Assembly (NCBI GenBank): GCA_025765615.1
Contig: JAIVFJ010000033.1
Span: 352,501 to 416,500, forward strand
DNA from: Zopfochytrium polystomum
Lineage: Eukaryota; Chytridiomycota; Chytridiomycetes; Chytridiales; Chytridiaceae
DNA: 64,000 bases
Reading direction: 5' to 3'
Below the pieces are notes generated by a model. The model was not told the origin of the DNA. It did not search any database and saw only the letters and a list, made by a program, of their open reading frames with translations. Below, piece after piece: positions 23,571 to 34,375 of the stretch; the stretch's first letter is position 1, and every line of letters begins with the position of its first letter. A program made the translations under genes and the position numbers.

Positions 23571-24840
23571 GAGGCGAGGAGTTGCTGTGGAGGAGTCGGT
23601 GTTGGGGGGTAAGGTGGGGAAGGAGAGAGGAGAAGGACGACCGAAGCGGTGCAGCATGTCCTTGGGGAGAGTGGTTGTTTCGCATACACCTGTTTTAATC
23701 CCTTTTGAAAAAAGATAGGAGCGACGGTTCCAATAAAACAAGTAGGTACTAGCGTTTAGCAAAATTTTGGAGAAAGCGAGTTTCGTGTAAGGCAGTTTAG
23801 ACGACGGCGGCCCAGCGCTCCCGTTGTCATTCCAGAAACTACGCTTGTCCTTCACCGCAAATCAATTGATGACAGAGCTGGTGGGTGAGAATGAAATGAA
23901 AGGATTTAATCCTTGCTCCCCTTCCGGCAGGCGTTTTGGTGTTATGCGCCTGAGCAAACCGGGAGATAGTGGTCCTGCTGAGGCAGTATGGGTTGTCGTG
24001 CAGGAGGTGGTGTGCGATGCCGGCGACGGCAGAAATGTTACGCTGAAGGGCAGGAGTTACATAGACGTCGTCGCTTATGACCTGGGAGCAATCGGTGCGC
24101 TGGAGTGGGAATGGGTAGTCGCGGGCCGGTGGGCTCCTCTGTCAGCGAAAGACGCTGAGTCGGTAACCCCGCGTTCCGTGGGTGCCAAAGGAGTGCGGAG
24201 AACCCCGACAGCGGCAAGCAAAGAGAAGGTGTTGATCCCTTGCAGACGACTTGAATGGAACTGGGTATTGTAAGCGGTAGAGAAGCCTTGTTGTTACGAT
24301 CTGCTGAGATTAAGCCTGCTGTTCCCCAGATTTGTGAGTGTGTGAGTGTTAGTGTCTCGCTCTTTTTTGGCGGCACATTCGCACATGCACACGAGATGGC
24401 AAATTTGTGCCTACGGCCTCGTATTTTCGGCATCAGGCGTGGGACAAAAAAGACCCCCTTAGCGGGCGACCGCCGCGATAGTCCCCTGCTGTTCGCTTTC
24501 TTTATCTCGTGCAACTTCAAGTTTCGACAACTGGGAAATAACTCGAAAGGAAAGCCAAAGCCAAGTCGGTGGCGCGGAAACTGTGTAGCACAATTCCATG
24601 CCAGCGAAATGAACAGTGGAATTTCTTTGATTAAAACGAACCATCGGAACAAAGGGCTGGGCTAAGAGAAAGCTGGGAAAAACAAACACAAAAGAGAAAA
24701 CAAAGAGACGGAACGAGAAGCCCGACGAAAACACAGAATTGAAAATCCCTGCCTCCCAATCGAGGACGAAGGAGCAGCTCCAAAAACGAAAAAACAAGAC
24801 ATTGTAAATATTTATCACACGAAGACCAACGCCATTTCGC
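23571..24840. other. Convergent intergenic region after NOP2
   Basis: Long gap between two convergent genes. Open frames exist on both strands (for example plus 23824-24273), but none shows a recognisable motif or convincing coding pattern, so no gene is called. Confidence 0.4.
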
Positions 24841-27295
24841 TCACTCTTCGACCGCTCCGGATCGGCCGCCGGCCTCCCCCGGTCGATCTTCAAGCAAGCG
24901 GCAAATTTCGTCGATTGCTCTCTCGCCCACGTCCTCGGTGGTGCTGTGGTAAATCTGCCTCAGCTTCTGGTACTGCGCGATCGTGATTTCCGGCGACGCC
25001 AGAAACAGGGCGGCCTTCTTGTACCTCTCCAGCATCGCCTCGAGCTGCCGGACCTGCTCCGACGTGCTCATCCACTGGCTGCGAAACGTTTCGAGCGCGC
25101 GCTTCCGCTCCTGCACGGTCGAATTCTGGTGAACCAACCGCTCCTTTGCCTTCTCGACATCCACCTTGTACTTGTGTTTCGACAGCGTGAAGATTCGTAC
25201 GAGCGCGTCCTGCTTCGTCCACCACAGCGACTCGATCTTCCACCTTGCATCGGCGCGGGTTTTGTTCCAAAATCGTGACTTTGACCGTGCTCGCCTTCGT
25301 CCTGTCGATGGTGTGGATGTCGTAGTCGGAGACGAATTCGCCGGGGATGGCGGGTCTGCTGTAGAACCAGTGCCAGTCGTCGTCGTAGGACTGCGAGTGG
25401 ATGTCCACGAGTTGGTCGCTGTCTTTGCTGCGTATCTCGTCCTCGCAGGCGCGCTTGGCGTTTTCGGCTTCCAGCACTTGCTGCTTCATCTTGTCAAAGT
25501 CTTCCATGTACTGCGCCGCGGCCGTGTTGAACTGGCTGATCCCCGCGACGGCCCCCGAGCGTCTTCCTTCGATGTATCGGAGGACCCGCTCCTCCGCCGC
25601 CTTCATGTTGGCGGTCTTGTGGAATTTGATGCTGTTGACCTCGACGTGCCGGCCGAACGAGACGATCGACCGGAACAGCTTGCTCATTTCGATGTTGTTG
25701 AGGTACTCGATGATCTCGTCGCGGTCGTCAATGCCCTCTTCAAGCAAGGATGGCGGCTTGAGATCCATGTTGAAAATGTATGGTCGGCTTTTGATGCCGC
25801 AGTCGCGGAGCAGGTCCAGTCGCAACTGGTTGATGTCGCGCTTGTTTTTCGCGTCTCGTAGTCGGTCTGTCTTGGAGTAGTGCGTGAAGACGACGTAAAT
25901 GTTGCCGACATCGCGGTTGAACATGTCGAAATAGTACTTGATCCTCGCCTTCAGATCTGACGTGAGCAGCGAAGGTTTAACGATGAAGATAATGCCGTCG
26001 AGCTGCGAAATCTTCTCATCCTTCAGAAACTCAAAGATGTTGACAATATTCTGCTCGTCCACGCCGTTTCCGTGATCCTTGTCGTCCCCGATTCCAGCAG
26101 TGTCAATCAAACGAAGACTGACGGCAGGTTTGTTGACGAACTCAACGTTGTGAATCTCTAGATTGGGTGCCTTGAAGAGATCGAACACGCCGGCTTTGCG
26201 GCTGCTTTGCAGGCCCTCCGTCTACGACCACAGCCTTTCCTGCTTTGTATTCAGCTCGTACTGCTCGCTCGTGGATTTTTTGGAAACGGTCTTCACCCCT
26301 TTGGCCCCGTACCTTCCGGCCACTGCGTAAAACTCCTTGCTCTTCAGATTCAGGCGGTAGCTTTGGCACTCCTTTGTGCACGCGTGCATGCCGTCCCCCA
26401 TCTCCACGCGGGTTGAAGTCTGGTCGTTGTAATCGTGCAAATATTTGATGAAGGTGCTTTTCCCGCTCTGCGAGATGCCGACGAGCAGAATGTTGCGGAT
26501 GCCGCCGTCGTCCACCGGCCTCGTCCGGAACATGTTCGCCGCCTCGTAATATTGCCTCTCCAGGCAAATCTCAAATGCGCTCTTGTCCTCGTCGTTGGCG
26601 GCGTCGACGGTCAACCGCAGCTCCTCGTCGGCCTTGAAACGCTCCAGGACCCAGCGGACGACCTCGCGGTTGCCTGCCATCGCCGCGAGATGCAGATACG
26701 TGTTCGACCCGCCGAACGTCATGCTAAAGTTGACGAGCGCGTGGTGCGCGCTGGCGAGGCCGACAAAGTGCCGGACAAACTCTGTGTTTTGCGCTTCGAT
26801 CGCGACGGCCAGCGGCGTCAGGTTCCGTTTCGGTTCCGCGATCTCGTTCAGCGCCGAGGACCCGAAAAAATTAACGCACCGAGAAAACACTTCGCTGGTG
26901 CCGAACACGTGTGCCGCAATGTCGTGCCAGAGGTGCGAGGCGATCCATTGCGGGCGCTGGTCGGCGAAATGGTTTGGCTGCAGCTCGCCGACTACGTCGG
27001 CGATGTGCCGGAGAAAGACGACGGAGCCGCCCCCTCGCCAAGAAGCGCACTTGAAGAGGCAGATGATTTTGCGGTGGTACGCGGAGATATCTGGACACAG
27101 GCAGCCTTTGATTGATTTTTGAAAAGTGAATGTGGGGCAGTCGGACGAAGGAAAGGGGTTTTGAGTCAGCTGGGCAGTACTTTTTCTCTCCTACTCACAC
27201 ACCTCACACAGTCCCTTTTTAAGTTTCGCTTCACACACTTACATACCGTGCTGAAGATACCCGTCACCAGCGATCGCTTCAAACCATTCGGACAT
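24841..27295 (-). CDS. Ankyrin-repeat plus AIG1/septin-like P-loop GTPase
   Basis: Start MSEWFEAIAGDGYLQHG at 27295; its exon ends at 27247 and is spliced (acceptor near 27098) to DISAYHRKIICLF. Residues 20-190 hold ankyrin-type units (TPLAVAIEAQNTEFVRHFV, NTYLHLAAMAGNREVVRWVL, KSAFEICLERQYYEAANMF). A GTPase domain follows: P-loop LLVGISQSGKSTFIKYL, G3 LRLIDTAGIGDD, and FTHYSKTDRL in the G4 position, a layout seen in AIG1/septin-related TRAFAC GTPases. The C-terminal third is helical, with coiled-coil (AQYMEDFDKMKQQVLEAENA, ERKRALETFRSQW). An in-frame TAG at 26222-26224 coincides with a possible 3' splice site of a 75-nt intron. One extra A near 25263 shifts the frame before RWKIESLWWTKQDALVRIF. 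Ankyrin repeats suggest a protein-recruitment role; substrate unknown. Confidence 0.75.
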
Positions 27296-28048
27296 CTTTT
27301 TGAGCAGAAAGTTTGCAGAAAGTGCCCGCACGATTAAGCGTGGGTAGGGAAGGGCTCTTGTCGACAGTTGCACAAGAAGAGTTTCGGGGGACAGGCAAAT
27401 CTTTCTGCTTTTTTCTTTATTGTGTGGACGGGTGCAGTCAGCACGAAGCGCCCCTTCCGCTTTATACTCCTCGCCTCTCAATTGGCGGAAGCTGAGGCGG
27501 GGAAGGGGGGGAGATTGCTTCGGAGGACTTGGCTGACAGACCGAGAGACAGGGCGCCAAGGAAAGACAGAAGGGGGCCATCGTGCAAGTGCGAGACTGAG
27601 TGCGAGTGAAGTGCAAGTGCGAGTTTGGGTTTTACTTTTGCTCGTCAGGGGTCGCGGCCACGGAGCTGATTGCGCCATCGATAGCACACGTCCGACAGGC
27701 AGTTTTTATTACTAACAGCCTTGTTTTCGGGCCAATCACTCCCAGCGACCGCAGTGGTGCCTGCTGCTGCTGCAATGAAAGGCACTCGCAACCCCTCCGA
27801 AGCTTGGAGCGGACGTTTTCCCGAGACGCGATAAAGCTGAGATGCCCTTTTTTTTCGCGAATGCGGGTGGAGGCAGAATGGACGGGCGCTGAAGGATCAT
27901 AATTGTAATGGGAAGACCTTGAGTCAAATGCGCTGTCGGGTTGGGTTTCAAATTTCGCCTTTGTGGAAGGCGACTCGAAACCCTTCGAGCTCCTCCCCCC
28001 GTTCTTCAGCTCTCTACCAGTAAGCGGGTTCGAACGGCCTAAAGTTAG
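27296..28048. other. Intergenic upstream of the ankyrin-GTPase and propeller copy A
   Basis: No supported gene. A stretch at about 27860-27900 resembles 30090-30130 (both have cgaatgcgg then tggaggcaga), suggesting an old dispersed repeat or shared exon. Confidence 0.4.
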
Positions 28049-29647
28049 TTGTTGTTTAAAGGCTTAACCAGCAACCCAATCAGCAATGCTTCTCTTATGT
28101 ACCAGTGGGCGAGGCCCGCCCAGCGCGTGTCTCGTGCACGGAAGAAAGGCGGCTCTTTGTCTCGTGCCAGACCCTTCCGCCGTCGCCGTGGGGCCCCCCT
28201 CGCACCCCTCGCCGACCTCCTCTTTGCAACCGGCGTTGAGAGCGGCACCGTGCTCGCGCTCTCCAAACGCCTCGGCGGCTCCGCCGTCTGGCGCGCCACC
28301 GTCCCCACAAGCGACAAACAGGGCCACTACGCGACCGCGCTGGAGCCCGTTGCGGACGGCCTGGTGCTGGTCGTCGTGGCCGGCGACCGTGCGACGGGGC
28401 TGGACGCCGCAACGGGCCGAGTGCGGTGGTCTGGCGGCGCTCGGCTGTCCGACGGCCGCCCGCGGCCGACCGTGGCCTCCATTTCGCGGATCCCATCGCC
28501 GCCACCGACGTCGGCGGCAGCTGCCGGATGCGTGATCGTCGCGGCCGAGTTCTGTGTGACGGCGCTGCGGCTGGCGGACGGTGCGGAGTTGTGGAAGGTT
28601 CACGGCGCGCGGCTGGGGACGCGGCCCTTTCTGGTGGTTGACGGTGAGGGGGAGCACGTGGAGGGAGGTGGGGTGGTACGGTGTATGTGGGCGGGGCCGG
28701 GGTTGTGGTCGCGTTGGACGCGAGGACTGGGGTGGAGCGGTGGAGCGTCGCTGTGTTCGGCGGCGGCCGCAGTCTGGCGGCGAAGATGCAGGTGGTGTTG
28801 GCGGCGATGCCTCTGGTCGGTATTGATGGCGGTGGCGGTGTTGCTCGTGGTGGTGGTGGTATGTCGGCTGCGGCTGCGGCTGCATCTGCGTCTGCCTCAC
28901 CCCTCTATGCAGGTGCGTGGCGCGCGGTGCTGCGGCTGAACCGCACGACGGGGCAGGACGCGGCGGCTGCGGTGCGGCTGCCGCCGGTGGCGCGCGGCGA
29001 GCGCTGCAATGTGCTTCAGCCGACGGAGGCCATTCCCGTGGCCGACCCAATGGAGGTGGCGTCATCATCCGCCAAACCTGCTCCTGACCTGGTGTGGGCC
29101 GACGGTGGCACTCTTGGACGAGAACGGCGCTGGCGGGGATGGTGGCGACGGCGGCGGTGTCGTGCGCTGGGCACGAACACTTCCGTTTATCGGTGACAGC
29201 TCGGCCAACGTAGTCGTCCTGGGCATGCGCCGCCCCGCCGCCGCGGTGGCGGCAGCAACGGCACCGAACCGCGACGCCAAGACTAATCCGGATCAGCACC
29301 AATATGAGCAGCATCGAGGACCGGCAGTATTTGTGAGCATGGACACGGTGGTGTACCGGGTGGACGCGTGGACAGGGGCGGTGCAGTGGGCTCACCGCTT
29401 TGAGGGATTTTGGGCTGGCGTCGGCTACGCGGCGGTGCTGTTCGGCGACGGGGTCGTGTACGTTGGGGGGCATCGGCATATCCACTGCCTCGACGCGGAA
29501 ACAGGCAATCAAGTTTGGGAACGCAAGCTGGACAGGACGGTGCGGGGCGGCGAAAACATGATGCTGGCCACGGCAGAGATTGGCAATGGCTCGTATAACC
29601 GCTCCCCCGGATGCCTTGTGCCGGACGCCGCCGCTCTAGTGAGCTGA
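28049..29647 (+). CDS. PQQ-type beta-propeller protein, copy A (frame interrupted)
   Basis: Repeated propeller blades are visible: ESGTVLALSKRLGGSAVWRA, ATGLDAATGRVRWSGG, VTALRLADGAELWKV, VVVALDARTGVERWSV, VVYRVDAWTGAVQWAHRFEG and GGHRHIHCLDAETGNQVWE, each with the D-x-x-T-G-x-x-x-W signature of PQQ/BamB-like repeats. The frame changes twice: near 28670, at the same place as in copy B, and near 29060, only in this copy. The first could be an unrecognised small intron; the second looks like a true disruption. The N-terminus before about 28190 differs from copy B. No signal peptide seen. Function unknown; such propellers are usually scaffolds or quinone enzymes, and no catalytic residues could be assigned. 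Inverted paralogue at 38445-40034. Confidence 0.6.
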
Positions 29648-29760
29648 GTGCGCTGGGATGAGGCGGTGGAAAGTGTGGGAGCAGACGACTCTTTGCAAGT
29701 CTGTTAACTCTTTTCCTATGCGCGAACGGAGTGGTGATTCGGAGTAGTAATGACTATAAT

Positions 29761-30100
29761 CTACTCTGTACCGAACAACTGATTCCTTGCCCACTCCACC
29801 CCAACAATAAGGATAAAAATAGGTCTGTCACTAACAGTGGAACTGTACACACTCGGTAGCGCCTCTTCCAGAACCACTTTCGTATATTGAAACGCTTTTG
29901 TTTTCCCTATGCGAAGATTAAGTGTTCCACTCTTCTCACAATCCTCCCACGAAACTCGCATCGCACCGCGAAATTTCGGAGAAAAACATGAAGATGCAAT
30001 CGCAAGCCGCACCACGGAGTTCGGATCAAGACCATTTTCGCTGATGTTGGCGGGAAAGCTGAGGCCCTTTCCTCGGAGCGTAATTTTGCGAATGCGGTGG
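29761..30100 (-). CDS. Short hypothetical coding fragment
   Basis: A minus-strand frame of about 105 residues with normal amino-acid composition (GLSFPANISENGLDPNSVV then FRGAMRVSWEDCEKSGTLNL) ends at 29761. No ATG precedes the conserved-looking part, so it would be a last exon or gene remnant. No family recognised. It sits between propeller copy A and the transposon, in lower-GC sequence. Confidence 0.3.
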
Positions 30101-30372
30101 AGGCAGAGAAGACGGGTGCAGAGGGATTATACTTACAGTACGTCTAGACCAGGACCAGGGCGCACCGGTGGGGAACTCTGGCGGAGGAGAATACAGTCCT
30201 TAGGAGAGCTACTCCCGTCCCTTTCGGCCTATAGAGCCGACGGCGCTGAAAGCGCCCAGCAACGCTCAGCGGAGCATGCCGTGCTCAGTAAGCGCAAAGC
30301 ATGCCCGACGAGGGGCACGTGACGAGAAAAGCAAGTGCGAGCGAAAGGAAAATTCGGCGTTTTTTCTGTTTA

Positions 30373-30542
30373 CAGCGCTAGCCCGAAAACTTTGGTTTTC
30401 CAAGTCTTTTTGAGGTGGTTTCGACGTTGAATCAACGTGAAATGAATGTTAAATTAAAGTGCAAATGAACTTGCGTTTTTTTTCAATTCCATCCGTGTCG
30501 GCAAAGTCGCAAAACCAACTCTCTCGCGAATCAATCAACAGC
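30373..30542 (+). repeat. Left terminal inverted repeat of the transposon
   Basis: 170 bp, matching the reverse complement of 32897-33066 with a handful of substitutions. It includes the start of the accessory gene's transcribed leader. Confidence 0.93.
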
Positions 30543-30621
30543 ATCCTCCACACCATCATCACCTCACTGTTACTTGGACCATCTCGACGCTGCCATCTTC
30601 CCCACTGTCTTCCTGTCCAAC

Positions 30622-31795
30622 ATGAGCGCCTCCAAGAATGCACCCACAATCATTCCTGCCACTTTTTCTGCCACTTACGTGGCATTGTTTGGAGAGAAGG
30701 AAACTTACGAGGTTCTCATCGCAGACATGAGGACTGCCACTCTTGAGGATTTGAAACGGGAGATCGCAGCAGTCTTCAACAATGAAGAAGTGACGGCTGA
30801 GACGATTAGGGAGCTGACATATCGGAAACCAAGTGACTCATTGCAAGATGGACAGCAACTGCTTCACACAGAATCAGACATGACCCAGTTTCGAGCTTTC
30901 TACGGGAGATGCTGGAACCGCAGAGCAACCCGTCTTTGGCTTCTTCGATTCAAAACTGTTGCGATCACGTCTGTTCCTCTTGCCTCTTCCACCCCAACCA
31001 AGCAGGTTCGCACGACAGTTCAACTGGCGCTGCCGCCAAAGGCAAACAAGCGTCCACTTCAAGATGAGGAAGAGAGCGATGACGATACTTCTCGCAACAA
31101 GGAGAATGCCGATCCATCGGAGAAAAACATTGTGGAGAACGCCAACAGTGTCCAGCTTGAGGAGACGATTCGTAGCATTCAAAAGATGTGGGGCTCAGCT
31201 GGTGGAGAGGTGGTGTGGAGATCGGGCAGTTTGGAGCTTCCTTGCGACGCTGAGATGGTTGCAATTTGGGCTCATTGCGTTGTAAGTGTATGCGCATCTT
31301 CCATGTACACCTTTCAGATTGGGATCTAACAGGCCTTCCCAGGTCAACAAGAAGATGGGAGCAACTCTGGAGAATCCTCCAGCAGCTCCCTCGTTTCACG
31401 CTGAGAAAAAGAAGCTGAAAACAAGCCATCAAACCGGCCAACTGATCACCAGCATTGTAGAGGGACTGACAAAGGGCTTGTCCGGTGTTGAACGACCAAC
31501 TCCAAACACCAGCCCTGTGCCGTCAACCCCAACACCATCGTCGACGTCGTCTTCATGGGTTTCAGCCCCATCAGCTGCACTCCACGGTACCTTCAATTCA
31601 ATTGAAGAAGTCCTTGCAGAGGTTATAAGCGATGAGGATGACTTTGATTATTGCCTGCAGCAATTTCGCTACCACCGAATATCTCTTTCATCGCTTCGTC
31701 ACTTCAGTTGCGAGAAACTGGAAAAGGCTGGGGTAAAGATGGGATACGCTGTGGAAATACTCGCACTTGTGAACAGGGGTTGGAGATTTATTTGA
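30622..31795 (+). CDS. Transposon accessory protein with N-terminal ubiquitin-like and C-terminal SAM-like regions, 370 aa
   Basis: Exons 30622-31281 and 31343-31795 join in phase 0 across a 61-nt GT-AG intron, giving 371 codons. The start MSASKNAPT is the first ATG inside the left repeat. Residues about 10-95 alternate strand-like and helix-like segments (ATYVALFGEKETYEVLIAD, LEDLKREIAAVF, ELTYRKPSDSLQDGQQLL), resembling a ubiquitin/PB1 fold. The middle is acidic and Ser/Asn-rich. The last 70 residues (SIEEVLAEVISDEDDF, YHRISLSSLRHFSCEKLEKA, GVKMGYAVEILALVNRG) look like a SAM domain. No catalytic motif seen. It is not a transposase; a regulatory or targeting role for the element is inference. 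It faces the transposase gene tail to tail. Confidence 0.75.
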
Positions 31796-31799
31796 TGAA

Positions 31800-32821
31800 T
31801 CAAGGGGTGTAACCAGAGTGCGCAATAATACCCCTCGCCTTTTCTGCAGTGACTGTGTCGCAAACCATCAAGATTAGATCATGCCGATCAAGGACATCAG
31901 CAAAGTCTGCCTCCAAGCGTCTGAATCTAGCTTTGATAATGGAGAACGCCTCCTCGATGGGGTTAAGAAATGGAGAGTACGCAGGAAGAAAAATGAGTCT
32001 AACACCATGCTCCTCACACGCACGTGCTGCTCGCTCGTCATGGTGAATGCGAGCATTGTCCATTACCACCATGTCTCCTGCGTGCATCATTGGGAGAAGG
32101 ACATTTGTGAGGAAGTCAACAAAGATGTCGGCAGTTGAAGATCCATCCACTGTGGACTTGGCTACGATCCCACGCTTGCTGAGGGCAGCAATGAGCGTGG
32201 TGCTCTGGCCTCGAACACCAGTTTGAACCACTGATGCCCGATCCCCACGAGTTGCATAGCCGTAGCGGCGACAGAAGGATTTGTCATCTACTCGTGTCTC
32301 ATCAACGAAGACGGTGCGATCTGCATCAATCTCGAGAGCCATCATTAGTCAGAAGGCTTGAACAGCTTCCCCCGACCGCTGTTTGAACTGTACTGAAAGC
32401 TATCACAGCATTCGCAGCAAGGATCGTAAGAATGTGAAAGGAGTGTGCTAGGAAGCTTTACCTTCTTTCTCGTCATCCCAACGTACGACATGCCGTTCTG
32501 AATTACTTTCACAGAAACGTTGGTGTGAAGAGTGTTGCTGATAACATCAGCAAGCTCGTCCTGATGGATAGATGGGTTTGCCTCAATGGTGTCACGGAGA
32601 ATCTGAATATCTGCGCGGGTAAGGCTGATCTCACGCCCCGACCCTTGCCCTTTTGGGCCTGAATGAGTTCCCCACTCTGCGTAGGTTTTCAGAATGTTTC
32701 GAACTGACTGCACGCTGACGCTGAACAGCGAAGCCAGCTCGGCTGCTGTCTTGTGATGCGGTCCTCGTGAGAGGGCATGAACCCTTTCCCTTATCTGGTT
32801 GCTAATTCGCACACCTCTCAT
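31800..32821 (-). CDS. DD34E transposase (Tc1/mariner, DDE_3-like) with one in-frame stop
   Basis: Two exons, 32462-32821 and 31800-32387, separated by a 74-nt GT-AG intron. Exon 1 starts MRGVRISNQIRERVHAL and has a helix-turn-helix (KTAAELASLFSVSVQSVRNI) followed by the second winged-helix part ending YVGMTRKK. Exon 2 carries the catalytic core: first Asp in TVFVDETRVDD, second in MVVMDNARIHH and Glu in YSPFLNPIEEAFSIIK, with exactly 34 residues between the second Asp and the Glu. This cut-and-paste enzyme acts on the 170-bp inverted repeats. Spliced this way, a TGA at 32349-32351 lies 13 codons into exon 2; a single CGA-to-TGA change would explain it. An ATG at 32345 could still give the catalytic core alone. 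Confidence 0.85.
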
Positions 32822-32896
32822 GACAGTTGAGGATGGTGAGGTGTTGCGATAACTGGTGCAAGGCGGCAAGAGACAGTGGCGACAGTGGCGACAGTG

Positions 32897-33066
32897 GCTG
32901 TTGATTGATTTGCGAGAGAGTTGGTTTTGTGACTTTGCCGACACGGATGGAATTGGAAAAAAACTCAAGGTCATTTGCACGTTAATTTAACATTCATTTC
33001 AAGTTGATTCAATGTCGAAACCACCTCAAAAAGACTTGGAAAACCAAAGTTTTCGGGCTAGCGCTG
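32897..33066 (-). repeat. Right terminal inverted repeat of the transposon
   Basis: 170 bp, reverse complement of the left repeat at 30373-30542 with a few mismatches; outer end abuts TA at 33067-33068. Confidence 0.93.
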
Positions 33067-33957
33067 TAATTTGTTTCGTTTTGACGAGGAGCTCGAATGA
33101 GCGCAACAAAGATGTTGTATAGCACCCAGGGGCGGTCGGGGATCAAGCATGATGGCGCAAGCAGGCAAAAAGAAAAGGAGGACCGCTACCAACAGTGAGT
33201 GAAAATGTGGTTCTGCAGAGGAAACTTGCAATAAAATCATGTGCATTCATTCAGATCTATAGTTAGGAGTGTGTTTATGTTTGAAGGATATTTGAGCTTC
33301 ATTACAGTGGTAGATGCGCACTCCCACCCTGATGGAAATGGGACAGGCAGCACCCACGCGCGCGCCCATGCGGCGTGGAGTCGGTCATACAACTTTAGCT
33401 CGTGTGCCTTCTTCTTTTTTAATACCCTACCCAGCTGTATCGACTCTGGCAACTTGGGATTAGAGGAACTCTTCAGTTGCGAGTTTCTTGACGCTACCAT
33501 GCGGACCCATCACGACCGCATCTCCTGTGAGATACTCATGCCTCGCTCCACGTTTTAGGCCACGGGATGGAGTTCTCATATGTTAGACAGAACTGACTGG
33601 TTAGGAGCGAGAGGTACAAGACGGACCTGAACATATTGTGACTGTCATTTATCGTTCTCACAATGCCCATGGGAGAGCAAGCCACCACCAATGCAGACCT
33701 GGGCGCTGGCTTGCGCTGATGACAAATACTCTGAGTATTAAGTGGAACGGAAACCTGGTGTCAACAGTTTTCCTCCTCCTCTGCTCAAGCAGATAATATA
33801 GGAGAGGTTTTTACCCTGTGCCGGTCAAGCTTGCCTAGCAACTATTACAGCGTGTATATCATCATCATGTATCAATAATTCATAACAGAGCTCACCATCA
33901 TTACTGCTGCCACCTGCAATCTCCCCTGCAATCTCCCCTGCGACGATCGCACACAGC
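33067..33957. other. Lower-GC stretch right of the transposon
   Basis: A plus-strand frame at 33241-33558 has no recognisable motif. Composition is visibly less GC-rich than the flanking genes. No gene called. Confidence 0.4.
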
Positions 33958-34375
33958 AGCACTCAGCCCCCAGAGAGCACGATAGACACTAGCATGCTGC
34001 AGACCTCCCCACCAGCGCTGATGCCATCCAACAGTGCGTCGCCAACCGCTGGCACAGCAAGCCTGATCACGATTGCACCATCATCACTGCTGGCACCTGC
34101 GATCGCAATTGCACCATCATCGCTTCCCCTACCGCCACCATTAAATAGCGGCACTCAGCCCCCAGAGCGCACGATGGACACAACCATGCTGCAGATCTCC
34201 CCAACACCGCTGAAGCCATTCAATATCGCGTTGCTGATCACCAGGACAATGTCATCGTCTCCCCTACCACTGCCACCAAATGGGAGGACCATGGACGCCA
34301 CCACACTGCAGATCTTCCCACGGCCACTGAAGCCATCCAACAGCGTGTCACTGATCGCCATGCTGCAGGGCTCGG
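33958..34375 (+). repeat. Imperfect tandem repeat, about three units
   Basis: Units carry recurring blocks such as cactcagcccccagag (33958 and 34150) and atgctgcagacctcccc-like sequence (near 33994, 34188 and 34303). Spacing is uneven, about 195 and 115 bp. The repeat is open on the plus strand (Pro/Ser/Thr-rich) and runs into the coding-like region that follows. Confidence 0.65.

Larger units (their letters stand above)
30373..33066. mobile_element. Tc1/mariner-type DNA transposon, 2,694 bp, with two convergent genes
   Basis: Bounded by long inverted repeats beginning CAGCGCTAGCCCGAAAACTT on both ends and flanked by TA (30371-30372 and 33067-33068), the target-site duplication of this superfamily. 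It carries a minus-strand DD34E transposase (31800-32821) and a plus-strand accessory gene (30622-31795) whose stop codons are only 4 bp apart. The two repeats are about 95% identical, so the insertion is not ancient. Confidence 0.92.

Noticed and set aside
23824..24273. Possible 149-residue gene between NOP2 and the ankyrin-GTPase
   Set aside because: No motif; equally long frames on the other strand; no splice or start context to favour it.
28064..29512. 482-residue minus-strand open frame
   Set aside because: Antisense to propeller copy A; no blade or other motif, composition typical of a GC-rich shadow.
33241..33558. 105-residue plus-strand frame right of the transposon
   Set aside because: Composition unremarkable, no motif, no partner exon found.
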